DNA of 64,000 nt from Variovorax sp. JS1663 (GCF_002157355.1 NZ_LYMK01000015.1:1-64000), one strand, 5' to 3'. Numbered from the stretch's first letter, positions 9,318 through 19,196 are shown. Numbers and translations: made by a program. Notes: a model not told the origin generated them from the sequence alone.

Positions 9318-10157
9318 CTAGGCCGCCTTCTTGAGCTTGGGGTCGAGCAAGTCGCGCACCCCATCGCCCAGCAGCTGCAGCGACAGCGCCGTGAAGATGA
9401 TCGCCAGCCCCGGAAACAGAACGACCCAGAAAGCCCGGTCCGCATACTGCTGGCTGCTCGCGACCATGGTGCCCCAGGTCGGGATCTCGGGCGGCACGCC
9501 GACGCCGAGGAAGGACAGCCCCGCCTCCGCCAGGATCGCGTAGGCGAAGATGAAGGAGACCTGCACCAGGATCGGCGACATCAGGTTGGGCAGGACGTGG
9601 CGCCACAGGATGCGCGAGGTGCGCACACCCAAAGCACGCACCGCCTCGACGAAGAGCAGCTCGCGCACCACCAGCGTGGAGGCACGCACCACCCGCGCCA
9701 CCCGCGGCGTGTAGACCAGCACCAGCGCCAGCACCACGTTGACCAGCGAAGGCCCGAGGATGGCGACCAGCGCGATCGCCAGCAGGATGTCGGGGAAGGA
9801 CATCATCGCGTCGACCACGCGCATCAGCGGTGCGTCGAGCCGGCGGAAGAAGCCGGCCACCAGGCCCAGGATGGTGCCGGCCACGACGGCGCCCAGCGCG
9901 GTGAGGGCCGCAATGGCCAGCGAGTAGCGCGCGCCGTGCACGATGCGCGCGTACATGTCGCGGCCCAGCTCGTCGGTGCCCATCAGGTGGGCGGCGCTGG
10001 GGGGCTTGAGGCGGTCGAGCACGGCCGTGTCGTTGGGGTCGGCCGAGGCGAACCACGGCGCGCCCAATGCGAGCACCGCGATCACGAGCAGCACCAGGGC
10101 GGAGACCAGCACGATGCGGCGATGCATCAGCTGGCGCAGCATGCGGGGCATCTGCAT
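9318..10157 (-). CDS. Dipeptide ABC transporter permease (DppC type)
   Basis: 279 residues, starting MQMPRMLRQLMHRRIV. It has the N-terminal membrane segment VLLVIAVLALGAPWF, the family motif HLMGTDELGRDMYARIVHGAR, and the BPD_transp_1 core with five further membrane segments. The EAA-type loop is seen at VEAVRALGVRTSRILWRHVLPN. It should form the membrane channel with DppB. Spacing to the dppB stop is four bases, so the two are certainly co-transcribed. Confidence 0.93.
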   Translation of the reverse strand: MQMPRMLRQLMHRRIVLVSALVLLVIAVLALGAPWFASADPNDTAVLDRLKPPSAAHLMGTDELGRDMYARIVHGARYSLAIAALTALGAVVAGTILGLVAGFFRRLDAPLMRVVDAMMSFPDILLAIALVAILGPSLVNVVLALVLVYTPRVARVVRASTLVVRELLFVEAVRALGVRTSRILWRHVLPNLMSPILVQVSFIFAYAILAEAGLSFLGVGVPPEIPTWGTMVASSQQYADRAFWVVLFPGLAIIFTALSLQLLGDGVRDLLDPKLKKAA

Positions 10158-10161
10158 GGCA

Positions 10162-11103
10162 TCAGACCTTCACGCGGGGATCGACCACCGCATACAGCAG
10201 GTCGATCGAGAAATTGATGAGCACATAGATCGCGGCGATCACGAGCAGGGCGCCCTGGATCACCGGGTAGTCGCGGCGCAGCACGGCATTGACCACCAGG
10301 TTGCCGACGCCGGGCAGGCCGAACACGGTCTCGGTGACGACGGCGCCGCCGATCATCAGCGCGATGGTCAGGCCCAGCACGGTGACGATGGGCACCAGCG
10401 CATTGCGCAGGGCATGCTTGAGCACGACCGTGCCTTCGGACAGGCCCTTGGAGCGCGCGGTGCGCACGTAGTCCTCGCCCAGCACGTCGAGCATCGAGGC
10501 GCGGGTGAAGCGGATGATCAGCGCCGAGTTCAAGAGGCCCAGCACGGTGGCCGGCAGCACCAGCGCATGCAGGCGCTCGGCCAGCGGCGCGTCGGGCGCG
10601 CCGTAGCCCGAGACCGGGAACCAGCCCAGCGACACCGCGAAGAGCTGGATCAGCACGATGCCCAGCCAGAAGCTCGGGATGCTCGCGCCCAGCATCGCGA
10701 TGCCGGTGAAGAACTGGTCGACCACGCGCCCGCGGAACACCGCCGAGACGATGCCGCAGGGCAGCCCGATCAGCGCCGCGATCGCGACCGCCATCAAGGC
10801 GAGCAAGGTGGTGGGCTCGGCGCGTTCCCACAGCGCCTGCGTGACCGGCCGCTGCAGAAAGATCGACTGGCCCAGGTTGCCCTGCACCACTTCGCGCAGC
10901 CAGTAGCCGAACTGCACGGGCAGCGGCTTGTCGAGACCGTAGTCCTTCTGCACGCGGGCGATGTCGGCGGCAGTGGCCTGGTCGCCCAGCAGCACCGAGA
11001 CCGGGTCGCCCGAGGCGGCGCGGGTGAGCACGAAGACCAGCACCGCGACGATGGCGAGCACGACCAGCATGCCCGCCAGGCGGGATGAGAGATAGCGCAG
11101 CAT
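10162..11103 (-). CDS. Dipeptide ABC transporter permease (DppB type)
   Basis: 313 residues, starting MLRYLSSRLAGMLVVLAIVA. It has six predicted membrane segments, the DppB-family N-terminal region (TRAASGDPVSVLLGDQAT) and an EAA loop in DYVRTARSKGLSEGTVVLKHALRN. It is the partner of DppC. It starts 20 bases downstream of the dppA stop. Confidence 0.93.
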   Translation of the reverse strand: MLRYLSSRLAGMLVVLAIVAVLVFVLTRAASGDPVSVLLGDQATAADIARVQKDYGLDKPLPVQFGYWLREVVQGNLGQSIFLQRPVTQALWERAEPTTLLALMAVAIAALIGLPCGIVSAVFRGRVVDQFFTGIAMLGASIPSFWLGIVLIQLFAVSLGWFPVSGYGAPDAPLAERLHALVLPATVLGLLNSALIIRFTRASMLDVLGEDYVRTARSKGLSEGTVVLKHALRNALVPIVTVLGLTIALMIGGAVVTETVFGLPGVGNLVVNAVLRRDYPVIQGALLVIAAIYVLINFSIDLLYAVVDPRVKV

Positions 11104-11123
11104 GTTGGGGGACGCCGGCAGGC

Positions 11124-12713
11124 TTACTTGACCTTGGTGTTCCAGAAGAAGGGCCAGGTCATCGGCTGGTAGTTGTCCAGCGCCGGGCTCTTCGCCGACA
11201 GGCCGTTGAACTTGCCGACATTGACGTAGGGCACCTCGTCATAGACCACCTGCTGCACCTTGCCCCAGAGCTGGCCGCGCCTGGCCGGGTCGCTCTCGGT
11301 GTTGAAGGCCGCCAGCGCCGCCTTCTTGGCCGGCGTGTCCCACCAGCCCGGCGCGCCGTCGCCCAGTTGCGGCGGCGAGAGCATGGGCTCGGGGAACTGG
11401 CCCGAATGGGTGACGTAGATGTCCCACAGCTTCGGGTCGTTGCGCCGCTGCACCAGCGTGGCCCAGTCGACCACGTTCAGGTCCACCTTGAAGCCGGCGC
11501 GCTTGAGCTGCTCGGCCATCAGGAGCGACATGTTGTAGTGGAAGTCGTACTGCCGGCTGGTCAGCACGCGGATCGGGTCGCCCTTGTAGCCGGCCTTGGC
11601 CGCGGCCTCCCTGGCCTTGGGCGCATTGCGCTGGTTGTAGAGCTCGGCGCCGCCGGTGGCGTAGAAGGGCGAGCCCTTGGGGAAGTGGTTGCCCTCGGCG
11701 ACGAAGAAGCGCGTGTCGCCGAAGCCTGCCGCGAGCATCTCGCCCTCGCCCAGCGCCACCTGCACCGCCTGGCGCACCGGCTGGCTGGCCATCACGCCTT
11801 CCTTGGTGTTGAACACCAGGTAGGGGAAGCCGAAGGCCGGGGTCATGATCGGCTGCGTCTTGCCCGCCGCCTTCTCCAGCCGCGACAGCGCCTCGGTGGG
11901 CAGCAGGTCGGCGAAGTCGTACTGGCCGGCGAGCGCGCCTTCCACGCGCGTGTTGGCATTGGGCACCGGCACGAAGCGCAGTTCCTCGATGGCCGCCTCG
12001 CGCCTGCCGCCGTAGCCGCTGGGCGCTTCCTTGCGGGCGCTGTATTTGTCGAACTTGGTGAGCAGCACGTACTGGTCGGGGCGGCGTTCCTTGAACTTGT
12101 AGGGGCCGGTGCCGACGAAGTCCTTCAGCGGCTGCGCGATCGAGTCCTTGGCCATGATCGCGGCCATGCCGCTGGGCAGCGCGAACTGGGCCAGCAGCGG
12201 CGCATAGGGTTGCTTGAGCACGATCTCGACGGCCAGCGGACCCTTGGCCTTCAGGCTGTCGATTTCCTTGGCCACCGCCTTGCCGCGCGGCGACTGGTCC
12301 ATCCAGCGCTGCAGGCTGGCGACCACATCCTCCGCGTTCAGCTCTCGGCCGTTGTGCAGCATCACGCCCTTGCGCAGGGTGATGGCGTAGCTCTTGCCGT
12401 CGGCCGAGATCTTCGGCATCGACTCGGCCAGCATCGGCACCACGTTCCACTTGGCATCGAAGGTGTAGAGCGGCTCGTAGACGTGCTGCATGATGGTGCC
12501 GACCAGGTCGGCGGTGGAGGCCATCGGGTCCAGCGTCTGCGGCTCGGCCACCATCGCCAGCGTGGCGAAGTTGCGCGCGCCACCCTGCGCCTGCGCTGGC
12601 GCCGCGGCCAGCGTGGCCACCGTGGCCACCGTGGCGACTGCGAGCAGGCAGGCGCCGAGCAGGCTGCGCTTCGAGACGAGGGCCAGGCCGCTTCGGGATC
12701 CGGGGGTCTGCAT
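11124..12713 (-). CDS. Periplasmic substrate-binding protein of the dipeptide-type transporter (DppA/SBP_bac_5)
   Basis: 529 residues. A signal peptide ends at about residue 43 (APAQAQG). The mature protein has the SBP_bac_5 hallmark region VYEPLYTFDAKWNVVPMLAE, then ITLRKGVMLHNGRELNAEDV. It would capture peptides or peptide-like ligands and feed DppBC. It is the first gene of the leftward operon. The intergenic region to ridA holds the likely promoter and operator. The ligand cannot be told from sequence; operon context suggests D-amino-acid-containing or N-acyl amino acid substrates. Confidence 0.92.
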   Translation of the reverse strand: MQTPGSRSGLALVSKRSLLGACLLAVATVATVATLAAAPAQAQGGARNFATLAMVAEPQTLDPMASTADLVGTIMQHVYEPLYTFDAKWNVVPMLAESMPKISADGKSYAITLRKGVMLHNGRELNAEDVVASLQRWMDQSPRGKAVAKEIDSLKAKGPLAVEIVLKQPYAPLLAQFALPSGMAAIMAKDSIAQPLKDFVGTGPYKFKERRPDQYVLLTKFDKYSARKEAPSGYGGRREAAIEELRFVPVPNANTRVEGALAGQYDFADLLPTEALSRLEKAAGKTQPIMTPAFGFPYLVFNTKEGVMASQPVRQAVQVALGEGEMLAAGFGDTRFFVAEGNHFPKGSPFYATGGAELYNQRNAPKAREAAAKAGYKGDPIRVLTSRQYDFHYNMSLLMAEQLKRAGFKVDLNVVDWATLVQRRNDPKLWDIYVTHSGQFPEPMLSPPQLGDGAPGWWDTPAKKAALAAFNTESDPARRGQLWGKVQQVVYDEVPYVNVGKFNGLSAKSPALDNYQPMTWPFFWNTKVK

Positions 12714-12744
12714 GTGAAACTCCTTCGTGGGTCGGTGAAATGAA

Positions 12745-12755
12745 AGAAATTTTCT
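12745..12755. promoter_or_regulatory. AGAAA-T-TTTCT palindrome upstream of dppA (candidate RpiR half of operator)
   Basis: Perfect 5-bp arms around one base, inside an AT-rich patch (TGAAATGAAAGAAATTTTC) unusual for this genome. It lies about 32 bases upstream of the dppA start and may overlap the promoter. It resembles the AT-rich palindromes bound by RpiR regulators. The assignment is inference. Confidence 0.4.
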
Positions 12756-12826
12756 GTTCGGGCCGGACTTTGAAGCAACAAACAGGCCAATGCATGGGTG
12801 TAAACCCTATGTTTTTAGATTTTTGC

Positions 12827-12841
12827 TGAAATAGAATTTCA
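12827..12841. promoter_or_regulatory. TGAAAT-N3-ATTTCA palindrome, candidate RpiR operator
   Basis: Perfect 6-bp inverted arms with a 3-base spacer in the divergent dppA/ridA intergenic region. The arrangement fits the TGwAAT...ATTwCA type of sites bound by RpiR-family regulators such as HexR. The rpiR gene of this operon lies about 7 kb away. Binding could control both the leftward operon and ridA. Confidence 0.5.
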
Positions 12842-12898
12842 AACAAGGCCACATCGACGCTGGTCTTTCCTCTCCCCCTTTCATCCACAGGAGCCCCC

Positions 12899-13291
12899 AT
12901 GCCCCTCGAATTCCTCGGCGTCTCGCCCAATGCTTCGGACCGCCAGGTCCGTCCCCTCTCCCCGGCCGTGCGCGCGGGTGACTTCATCTATGTCTCCGGC
13001 CAGGTGCCGGTCGATGCCAAGACGGGTGAACTGGTGCTCGGCGGCATCGAGGCGCAGACGCGGCAGGTGATGGAGAACATCAAGTCCGCCCTGGCCCTGG
13101 GCGGCGCCACGCTCGCGGACGTGTGCAAGACCACCGTGTGGCTGCAGGACGCGCGCGACTTCGGTGCCTTCAACCGGGTCTACATGGGCTACTTCGAAGG
13201 CAACTTCCCGGCGCGCTCGACCACCGAGGCGCGGTTGATGATCGACGCGCGGGTCGAGATCGACGTGGTGGCGTATAAGCCCAAGGCGTGA
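12899..13291 (+). CDS. RidA-family enamine/imine deaminase
   Basis: 130 residues with the Rid signature: GDFIYVSGQVPVD, TRQVMENIKSALALGGATL and the C-terminal NFPARSTTEARLMIDARVEI with its conserved arginine. RidA proteins hydrolyse reactive 2-aminoacrylate released by serine/threonine dehydratases. Divergent placement from an operon with a D-serine-dehydratase-like enzyme makes that role sensible here. An AGGAG site lies 7 bases before the ATG. Confidence 0.9.
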   Translation: MPLEFLGVSPNASDRQVRPLSPAVRAGDFIYVSGQVPVDAKTGELVLGGIEAQTRQVMENIKSALALGGATLADVCKTTVWLQDARDFGAFNRVYMGYFEGNFPARSTTEARLMIDARVEIDVVAYKPKA

Positions 13292-14181
13292 CGCCCACTT
13301 CCAGACCTCCTTTCCATTTCCAACGCCGGGACGCGCTGCTCGGCGCGCTCGCCTTCATCGCCCTGCCCGCCGCGCGCGCGGCCAGACCCGCGCCCAAACC
13401 CGCGCCCGAAGCAACGATGCCGTGGCCCCATCCCTCCTCGGTGCCGGGCGGCATCGCGCGGCTCTCGCTGGGGCCCGCCGCCACGCGGCCGCAGGCGCGG
13501 ACCGCCGAGGACCTGCCGCTGCTCGTGGTCGGTGACCCGATCGAGTGGACCGCGCTGGTCGGCATTCCGCTCGCGGCCGAACCGGGCGAGGCCCGCATCC
13601 GTGTGCTGCGCGAGGACGGCGAGGCCCGCGGGCTGCCCTACACCATCGCGCCCAAGCGCTACCGCGAGCAGCACCTCCAGGTCGCACCCGCCCAGGTCGA
13701 TCTCTCGGCGGAGGACCTGGCGCGCTACGAGCGCGAGCGCGCCCACCAGCAGCAGGTGACCGCCACCTTCAGCGAGCCCTTCCCCCGCGGCGAGCTGCGC
13801 ATGCAGGTGCCGGTGCCGGGCCGGCGCTCCAGTTCCTTCGGGCTGCGCCGCGTGTTCAACGGCGAGAAGCGCAATCCGCACAGCGGCATGGACATCGCGG
13901 CCGCCACCGGCACGCCCGTGAAGGCGCCGCTCGCGGGCCGCGTGATCGACACCGGCGACTACTTCTTCAACGGCGGCACCGTCTGGCTCGACCATGGCGG
14001 CGGGCTGCTGAGCATGTACTGCCACCTGAGCCGCGTCGACGTGAAGACGGGCGATGTGGTGAAGCCCGGCGAGCGCTTCTGCGCGGTGGGCGCCACCGGC
14101 CGCGTGACCGGGCCGCACTTGCACTGGTCGGTGATGCTGAACCGGGCGATGGTGGATCCGGCGCTGTTCATCGCCGGTTGA
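13288..14181 (+). CDS. M23-family (LytM-type) metallopeptidase, exported
   Basis: 297 residues. The GTG start overlaps the ridA stop (GTGA), so the two are coupled. A twin-arginine-like leader, QRRDALLGALAFIALPAARA, suggests export. The C-terminal M23 domain has the zinc motifs HSGMD and HLHW. Such enzymes cut peptidoglycan cross-bridges or stems. An earlier domain (about residues 45-165) resembles the N-terminal regions of periplasmic M23 peptidases. Its link to the D-amino-acid theme could be release of D-Ala-containing fragments, which is speculation. Confidence 0.88.
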   Translation: MTPTSRPPFHFQRRDALLGALAFIALPAARAARPAPKPAPEATMPWPHPSSVPGGIARLSLGPAATRPQARTAEDLPLLVVGDPIEWTALVGIPLAAEPGEARIRVLREDGEARGLPYTIAPKRYREQHLQVAPAQVDLSAEDLARYERERAHQQQVTATFSEPFPRGELRMQVPVPGRRSSSFGLRRVFNGEKRNPHSGMDIAAATGTPVKAPLAGRVIDTGDYFFNGGTVWLDHGGGLLSMYCHLSRVDVKTGDVVKPGERFCAVGATGRVTGPHLHWSVMLNRAMVDPALFIAG

Positions 14182-14191
14182 ACTGAGCTCT

Positions 14192-14240
14192 CCCCCAGGC
14201 TCCCCCACTTCGTGTGGTCCGCCAACCCCCTCTCCGGGGG
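14192..14240. repeat. GC-rich interspersed repeat, copy A
   Basis: This stretch matches, with small changes, the reverse complement of 52897-52943: a C-run, then GCTCC, CACTTCGTGT, TC-GC and a C5/G5 inverted run (CCCCTCTCCGGGG). Both lie between genes, at the junction after an M23 peptidase gene here and between kinase and phosphatase genes there. It is a dispersed non-coding family whose function is unknown. Confidence 0.6.
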
Positions 14241-14285
14241 CAACACCAGCGGCCTGGCAAAGCCGGTTCCGCGGTGTTCTCCGGC

Positions 14286-15521
14286 TCAGAACCGCGTCGC
14301 CGCGAAAGGCGCGGGATCGACGAAGGGCGCCCGCCCCTCGATCAGGTCCGCGATCAGCCGCCCGCTCACCGGCCCCAGCGTGAAGCCCTGGTGCGCATGG
14401 CCGAAATCGAACCACAGCCCCGCATGCCGCGGCGCCGGGCCGATGACGGGCTTCATGTCCACCGTGCAGGGACGGCAGCCCATCCACGGCTGTGATTCGA
14501 CCGGCGTCGGCAGGTCGAGCAGTTCGCGCGCGATGCGCTCGGCCTTGTCCAGCTGGACCGGGGTGGGCGGCGCGTCCGGCGCGGCGAACTCGGCGCCGGT
14601 CGTCAGGCGCATGCCCCTGGCGGCGGGGACCAGGACGAAGCCCTTCTGCGCATCGAGCATCGGCATCGACAGGGCCGGGCCGCCCGTGTAGTGCCGGTGG
14701 TAGCCGCGCTTGACGAAGAGCGGCAGGCGATAGCCCAGGGGTTCGATGAAGCGGCCGGCCCACGGGCCGAGCGCGACCACGACATGCTGCGCGTCGATCG
14801 GTGCATCGCCCGTGCGGACACGCCATCCCCCTGCGCGCGCCTCGAGCCCCTGCACGTCGCTGCGCAGGATGCGGCCGCCGCGTCGTTCCAGCAGCCGGGC
14901 GTAGCGCACGACCAGCTCGCCGGGGTCGTTCACGCACCAGGGATCGAGCCAATGCAACGCCCCCTCGAGACGCAGCCGCAGCGCCGGCTCGGCCTGTGCG
15001 AGCGCCGCACCGTCCAGCACCGCATGCCGCACGCCGTATTCGCGCTCGACGCGCCGGGCGTGCTGCACGGCCTCGTCGAGCGCGGCCGCGCTGCGGAACA
15101 CCTCGCGAAAGCCCCGCTTCGCCACGAGGTCCCAGGCGCCGGCGGCTTCGATCAGGCTGGCGTGCTCGCTCAGCGAATGGGCGATCAGGCGGCTGAACTC
15201 GGCCGCGATGCGCGCATAGCGGGCCGGCGACGAGGCGCGCCAGTACGCGGCGAGCCGCGGCGCGACCGCCGGCAGCGCGGCCAGGTGGTAGTTGACGTCC
15301 GCGCCCCGCTTGAATGCCACGTCCACCAGCACCCGCCAGTCGCGCGGAAAGGCATAGGGCTCGACGGCCTCGCGCTGGATGATCCCCGCGTTGCCGTAGG
15401 AGGTCTCGCGGCCGGGCGCCGCGCGGTCGAGCAGCGTCACCGCATGGCCGCGCTCCGCCAGGTGCAGGGCGGCGCTGACGCCGACCATGCCGGCGCCGAG
15501 GACGACGATCTCGAAGGCCAT
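14286..15521 (-). CDS. FAD-dependent D-amino acid dehydrogenase (DadA-like)
   Basis: 411 residues of the DAO superfamily. The dinucleotide fold VVLGAGMVGVSAALHLAERG is at the N-terminus. The DadA-like signatures GRETSYGNAGIIQREAVEP and WMGCRPCTVDMKPVIG are present, with a C-terminal FAD contact at FGHAHQGFTLGPVSGRLIADL. The family oxidises D-amino acids to 2-oxo acids and passes electrons to the respiratory chain. It is not in the transporter operon but lies close to it. The exact substrate is open; D-hydroxyproline dehydrogenases look similar. Confidence 0.87.
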   Translation of the reverse strand: MAFEIVVLGAGMVGVSAALHLAERGHAVTLLDRAAPGRETSYGNAGIIQREAVEPYAFPRDWRVLVDVAFKRGADVNYHLAALPAVAPRLAAYWRASSPARYARIAAEFSRLIAHSLSEHASLIEAAGAWDLVAKRGFREVFRSAAALDEAVQHARRVEREYGVRHAVLDGAALAQAEPALRLRLEGALHWLDPWCVNDPGELVVRYARLLERRGGRILRSDVQGLEARAGGWRVRTGDAPIDAQHVVVALGPWAGRFIEPLGYRLPLFVKRGYHRHYTGGPALSMPMLDAQKGFVLVPAARGMRLTTGAEFAAPDAPPTPVQLDKAERIARELLDLPTPVESQPWMGCRPCTVDMKPVIGPAPRHAGLWFDFGHAHQGFTLGPVSGRLIADLIEGRAPFVDPAPFAATRF

Positions 15522-15526
15522 CGCTG

Positions 15527-15607
15527 TCAGACCGCCCGCACGGTCGACAGGTCCATCTTCAGGCGCCGCAGCTCGATGGCGGAGTGTTCGGGGAGTGTGT
15601 CGTCCAT
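15527..15607 (-). CDS. 26-codon open frame of unknown meaning
   Basis: ATG at 15607, stop at 15527, overlapping nothing upstream and lying just before the dadA start. The peptide begins MDDTLPEHSAIELRRLKMDL. Directly before it is another short frame (MTRSVAEQARIKAK) after the sensor kinase stop. Either they are remnants of a decayed gene or chance frames. No ribosome site is convincing. Confidence 0.2.
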   Translation of the reverse strand: MDDTLPEHSAIELRRLKMDLSTVRAV

Positions 15608-15685
15608 CGCGCTACTTTGCCTTGATCCGCGCCTGCTCGGCAACGCTGCGGGTCATGATGAGCGAGGCCTGAGCCGCCCAAGCCC

Positions 15686-18487
15686 CTACTGCCGCGCTCG
15701 CCCCTCTCCGCATGCCCGGACGAGCCGCGCAAGCAGGAGCTCCGGCTGGGCGGGCTTGGCGAAGTGGTCGTCGAAGCCGGCCTCCAGCGCTCGCTGCCGG
15801 TCGGCATCGCGCCCGTAGCCGGTCAAGGCGATGAGCGCCATCGACCGGGTCGCTTCGTCGGCCCGCAGGCGCGCAGCGAGCTCGTAGCCATTCATCCCGG
15901 GCAGGCCGATGTCGATGATGGCGCCGTCGCAGCGCGCCTGGGCCAGGCGTTCCAAAGCCTCCTCGGCCGACGTGGCCACGCGGACTTCCTGGCCCTCGAT
16001 CTCCAGCCAGCTTGCCAGGGATTCGGCTGCATCCCGGTTGTCGTCCACCACCAGCAGCGACAACGACTGCGTCACGGCGGCCGCGCTGTCCCCCAGCGCG
16101 ATGGGTGCGTCCCGCGCCAGGTGCAGGGGCAGGCGCACCTCGAAAGTCGTTCCCTGACCGGGACCGCCGCTTTCCGCGGTGATCGCACCGCCATGCAGCC
16201 GTGCAAGGCTTTGCGCGATCGGCAGGCCGAGCCCCAGGCCGCCGGCGGCGCGGTGCAGGGCCTGCTCGCCCTGCACGAAGCGATCGAACACGCGCGGCAG
16301 CAGTTCGGGCGTGATGCCGATGCCCTCGTCTTCCACCCGCAGCACCGCCTGCGGCGCGCCCGCCGTGGCGTCGGTCGCCAGCACGATGCGGATGGCGTCA
16401 CCGGGCGCGGTGAACTTGGCCGCGTTGCTCAGCAGGTTGCCGACGATCTGCGCCAGGCGCAGCGGGTCGCCGCGCACCGGCACCGGCGACGACGGCAACT
16501 GCACGTCCGGCATGCGCTCGCGCTGCTGGAGCGCCGGCAGGGTGAGTTCGAGCGCGCGGGCGACCACGTCGCGCAGGTCCACCGGTTCGGCCTTCAGCGC
16601 GATCTTGCCGGCGACGATGCGCGAGACGTCCAGCAGGTCGTCCACCAGGCGGGAAAGGTGCTTCACCTGGCGCTCGATGATCTGGCGTTCGCGCGCGAAA
16701 GCCTGCGGGTCGCGCCGCGCGATGAGCTGCAGCGCCAACGAGATGGGCGCGAGCGGGTTGCGCAGCTCGTGCCCCAGCATCGCGAGGAACTCGTCCTTGG
16801 ACTGGTTGGCCTGCTCGGCCTGCGACTGCGCGCTTCGCGCCTCCTGCAGCAAACGGACGTTGTCGAGCGCGAGCGCGACGCGCTGCGCCAACTCGACGAC
16901 CAGCGCGCCATCCTCGGCGCTGAAACGGCGCCGCGACTCGGCCTGCAGCACGGCCATCACGCCGATCGTGCGGCCACGCGCGACGAGGGGCACGACGCAT
17001 CCGGCCGTGAGCCCGAGCACCCGGACGAACTCCTGAAGCCCGGGTTCGAGCCCGGCGACGGACTCGGCGTCGTCGAGATTCAGCAGGAACACCTTGCCGG
17101 TGGCGATGGCCCAGGGGAAGGAGCCCGGCGCGTCGTTGGGCGCGGTGCGGTTGCTCACCATCTTCGCGATGAACTCGCTGCGCGCGGGGTCGGAATGGTG
17201 GGTGAGCTTGCGCTGCAGCACGCCGTGCTCGTCCAACAGATCGATGCGGCACAGGTCGGCGATGGCGGGCACGATCACCTGAGCGATGGCCGCCAGGGTC
17301 GATGCCTCTTCCAGCGACTGCGACAGGACCGTGCTGACATCCCCGAGACGCGCCAGCCGCTGCTGCGCCGCCTGCGCCGTCGCACTTGCCAGACGTTCGG
17401 CCTCCAGCAGCTTCTGGCGCTCGGCCTCGCTGCGGCGCCGTTGCTCGGACGCGGTGGCCAGCGCCTCGGCCACCGCGTCCACCTCGGTCACGCCCGATTT
17501 CTGCGCCCGCAGCGTTTCGCCGCGGCCCATGGCATCGGCCTGGGCGCGCAGCAGCGCCATGGGTCGGGTCACGCCGCGCGAGATCCACCAGGCCGCCAGG
17601 CCGCCGAACAGAAGAGAAACCAGCAGGCCGCCGCCGTAGGCCAGGAACAGTCGACGCGACGCCGCCTCGGAAGACGCCACTGACGCGCCGACCACCACCA
17701 TCCACTCGGCCGCGTCCATGCGCGCGATGGCAGTCTGCGAGCGGACGCCCTCCACGTTGATGGTGGCGCCCACGCCTTCACGCCGCGGCCCCAGCCTGGC
17801 CAACAGGTCGAGCAGGGTGCGGCTCGGCGCGCTGCCGCGCAGGCGGTCGTCGTCCACGTTGCGCGCGACGCGTCGCTGGCGGCCGTCGAACACCGAAACG
17901 GTCCAGCCTTCCGGCACGCTCTGGCGCTGCAACACCGCAGTGATGGCCTCCGGATCGACGGCCGCGGTGAGGACGTGGCGGACCTCGCCGTCGCGCAGGA
18001 TCGGCACGCGCACCGGAAAGGCCTGCAGGCCGCGGGGGCCCGGGGTCATCGGGCCGATGACGGGCTCCCGCGCGTTCACCGCCTCCTGCAGGCTCGCCGG
18101 CTCGATCACCCGGGCATCGCCCAGGTCGAGCCCGCGTTCGGTGCTGAAGCGGACACGCCCGTCCGGGGACGCGAGCAGGAGATCGCGCCATTCCGGATGG
18201 GAAAGGCGGATGGCGCTGGCGAGCTCGTAGGCCTCGGCCAGGCCGTCCGGCGTGGTGCTGCCCAGCGGGTCGGTGAGCGCCAGCGCCTGCAGGGCGGCGA
18301 TGGTCATGCGCAATTCGCTGTCCACCGCGGTGGCCACCGCCCTGGCCACGCCGAGGATGGAGGCCTGGGTCTGCACCCGCTGGGCGTTCAGCAGGGCATC
18401 GAGCGCGAGCCCGCAGACGATGGCGAGCGGCAGGATCGCCGCGGTGACGATCAACAACAGGCGCCGCTGCAACTTGCTCGTGCGCAT
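15686..18487 (-). CDS. Hybrid sensor histidine kinase with C-terminal receiver domain
   Basis: 933 residues. TM1 at about 10-32, a periplasmic Cache-like sensor at about 40-275, and TM2 at about 283-303 followed by a HAMP-like region. A coiled-coil linker at about 345-385 leads into a GAF domain at about 390-545. HisKA has its phospho-His at residue 573 (LGHELRNPLAPISLAL), and the ATPase domain has the N, G1 and G2 boxes (NLLSNAAKFT, VEDEGIGI, GGLGLGLPIA). The receiver starts SLLVVDDNRDAAESLA with phospho-Asp in IIDIGLPGMNG. No response regulator with an output domain lies next to it, so its target is unknown. Confidence 0.92.
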   Translation of the reverse strand: MRTSKLQRRLLLIVTAAILPLAIVCGLALDALLNAQRVQTQASILGVARAVATAVDSELRMTIAALQALALTDPLGSTTPDGLAEAYELASAIRLSHPEWRDLLLASPDGRVRFSTERGLDLGDARVIEPASLQEAVNAREPVIGPMTPGPRGLQAFPVRVPILRDGEVRHVLTAAVDPEAITAVLQRQSVPEGWTVSVFDGRQRRVARNVDDDRLRGSAPSRTLLDLLARLGPRREGVGATINVEGVRSQTAIARMDAAEWMVVVGASVASSEAASRRLFLAYGGGLLVSLLFGGLAAWWISRGVTRPMALLRAQADAMGRGETLRAQKSGVTEVDAVAEALATASEQRRRSEAERQKLLEAERLASATAQAAQQRLARLGDVSTVLSQSLEEASTLAAIAQVIVPAIADLCRIDLLDEHGVLQRKLTHHSDPARSEFIAKMVSNRTAPNDAPGSFPWAIATGKVFLLNLDDAESVAGLEPGLQEFVRVLGLTAGCVVPLVARGRTIGVMAVLQAESRRRFSAEDGALVVELAQRVALALDNVRLLQEARSAQSQAEQANQSKDEFLAMLGHELRNPLAPISLALQLIARRDPQAFARERQIIERQVKHLSRLVDDLLDVSRIVAGKIALKAEPVDLRDVVARALELTLPALQQRERMPDVQLPSSPVPVRGDPLRLAQIVGNLLSNAAKFTAPGDAIRIVLATDATAGAPQAVLRVEDEGIGITPELLPRVFDRFVQGEQALHRAAGGLGLGLPIAQSLARLHGGAITAESGGPGQGTTFEVRLPLHLARDAPIALGDSAAAVTQSLSLLVVDDNRDAAESLASWLEIEGQEVRVATSAEEALERLAQARCDGAIIDIGLPGMNGYELAARLRADEATRSMALIALTGYGRDADRQRALEAGFDDHFAKPAQPELLLARLVRACGEGRARQ

Positions 18488-18503
18488 GCGCGAGGTCTTG
18501 ACC

Positions 18504-19188
<685 letters not shown>

Positions 19189-19196
<8 letters not shown>

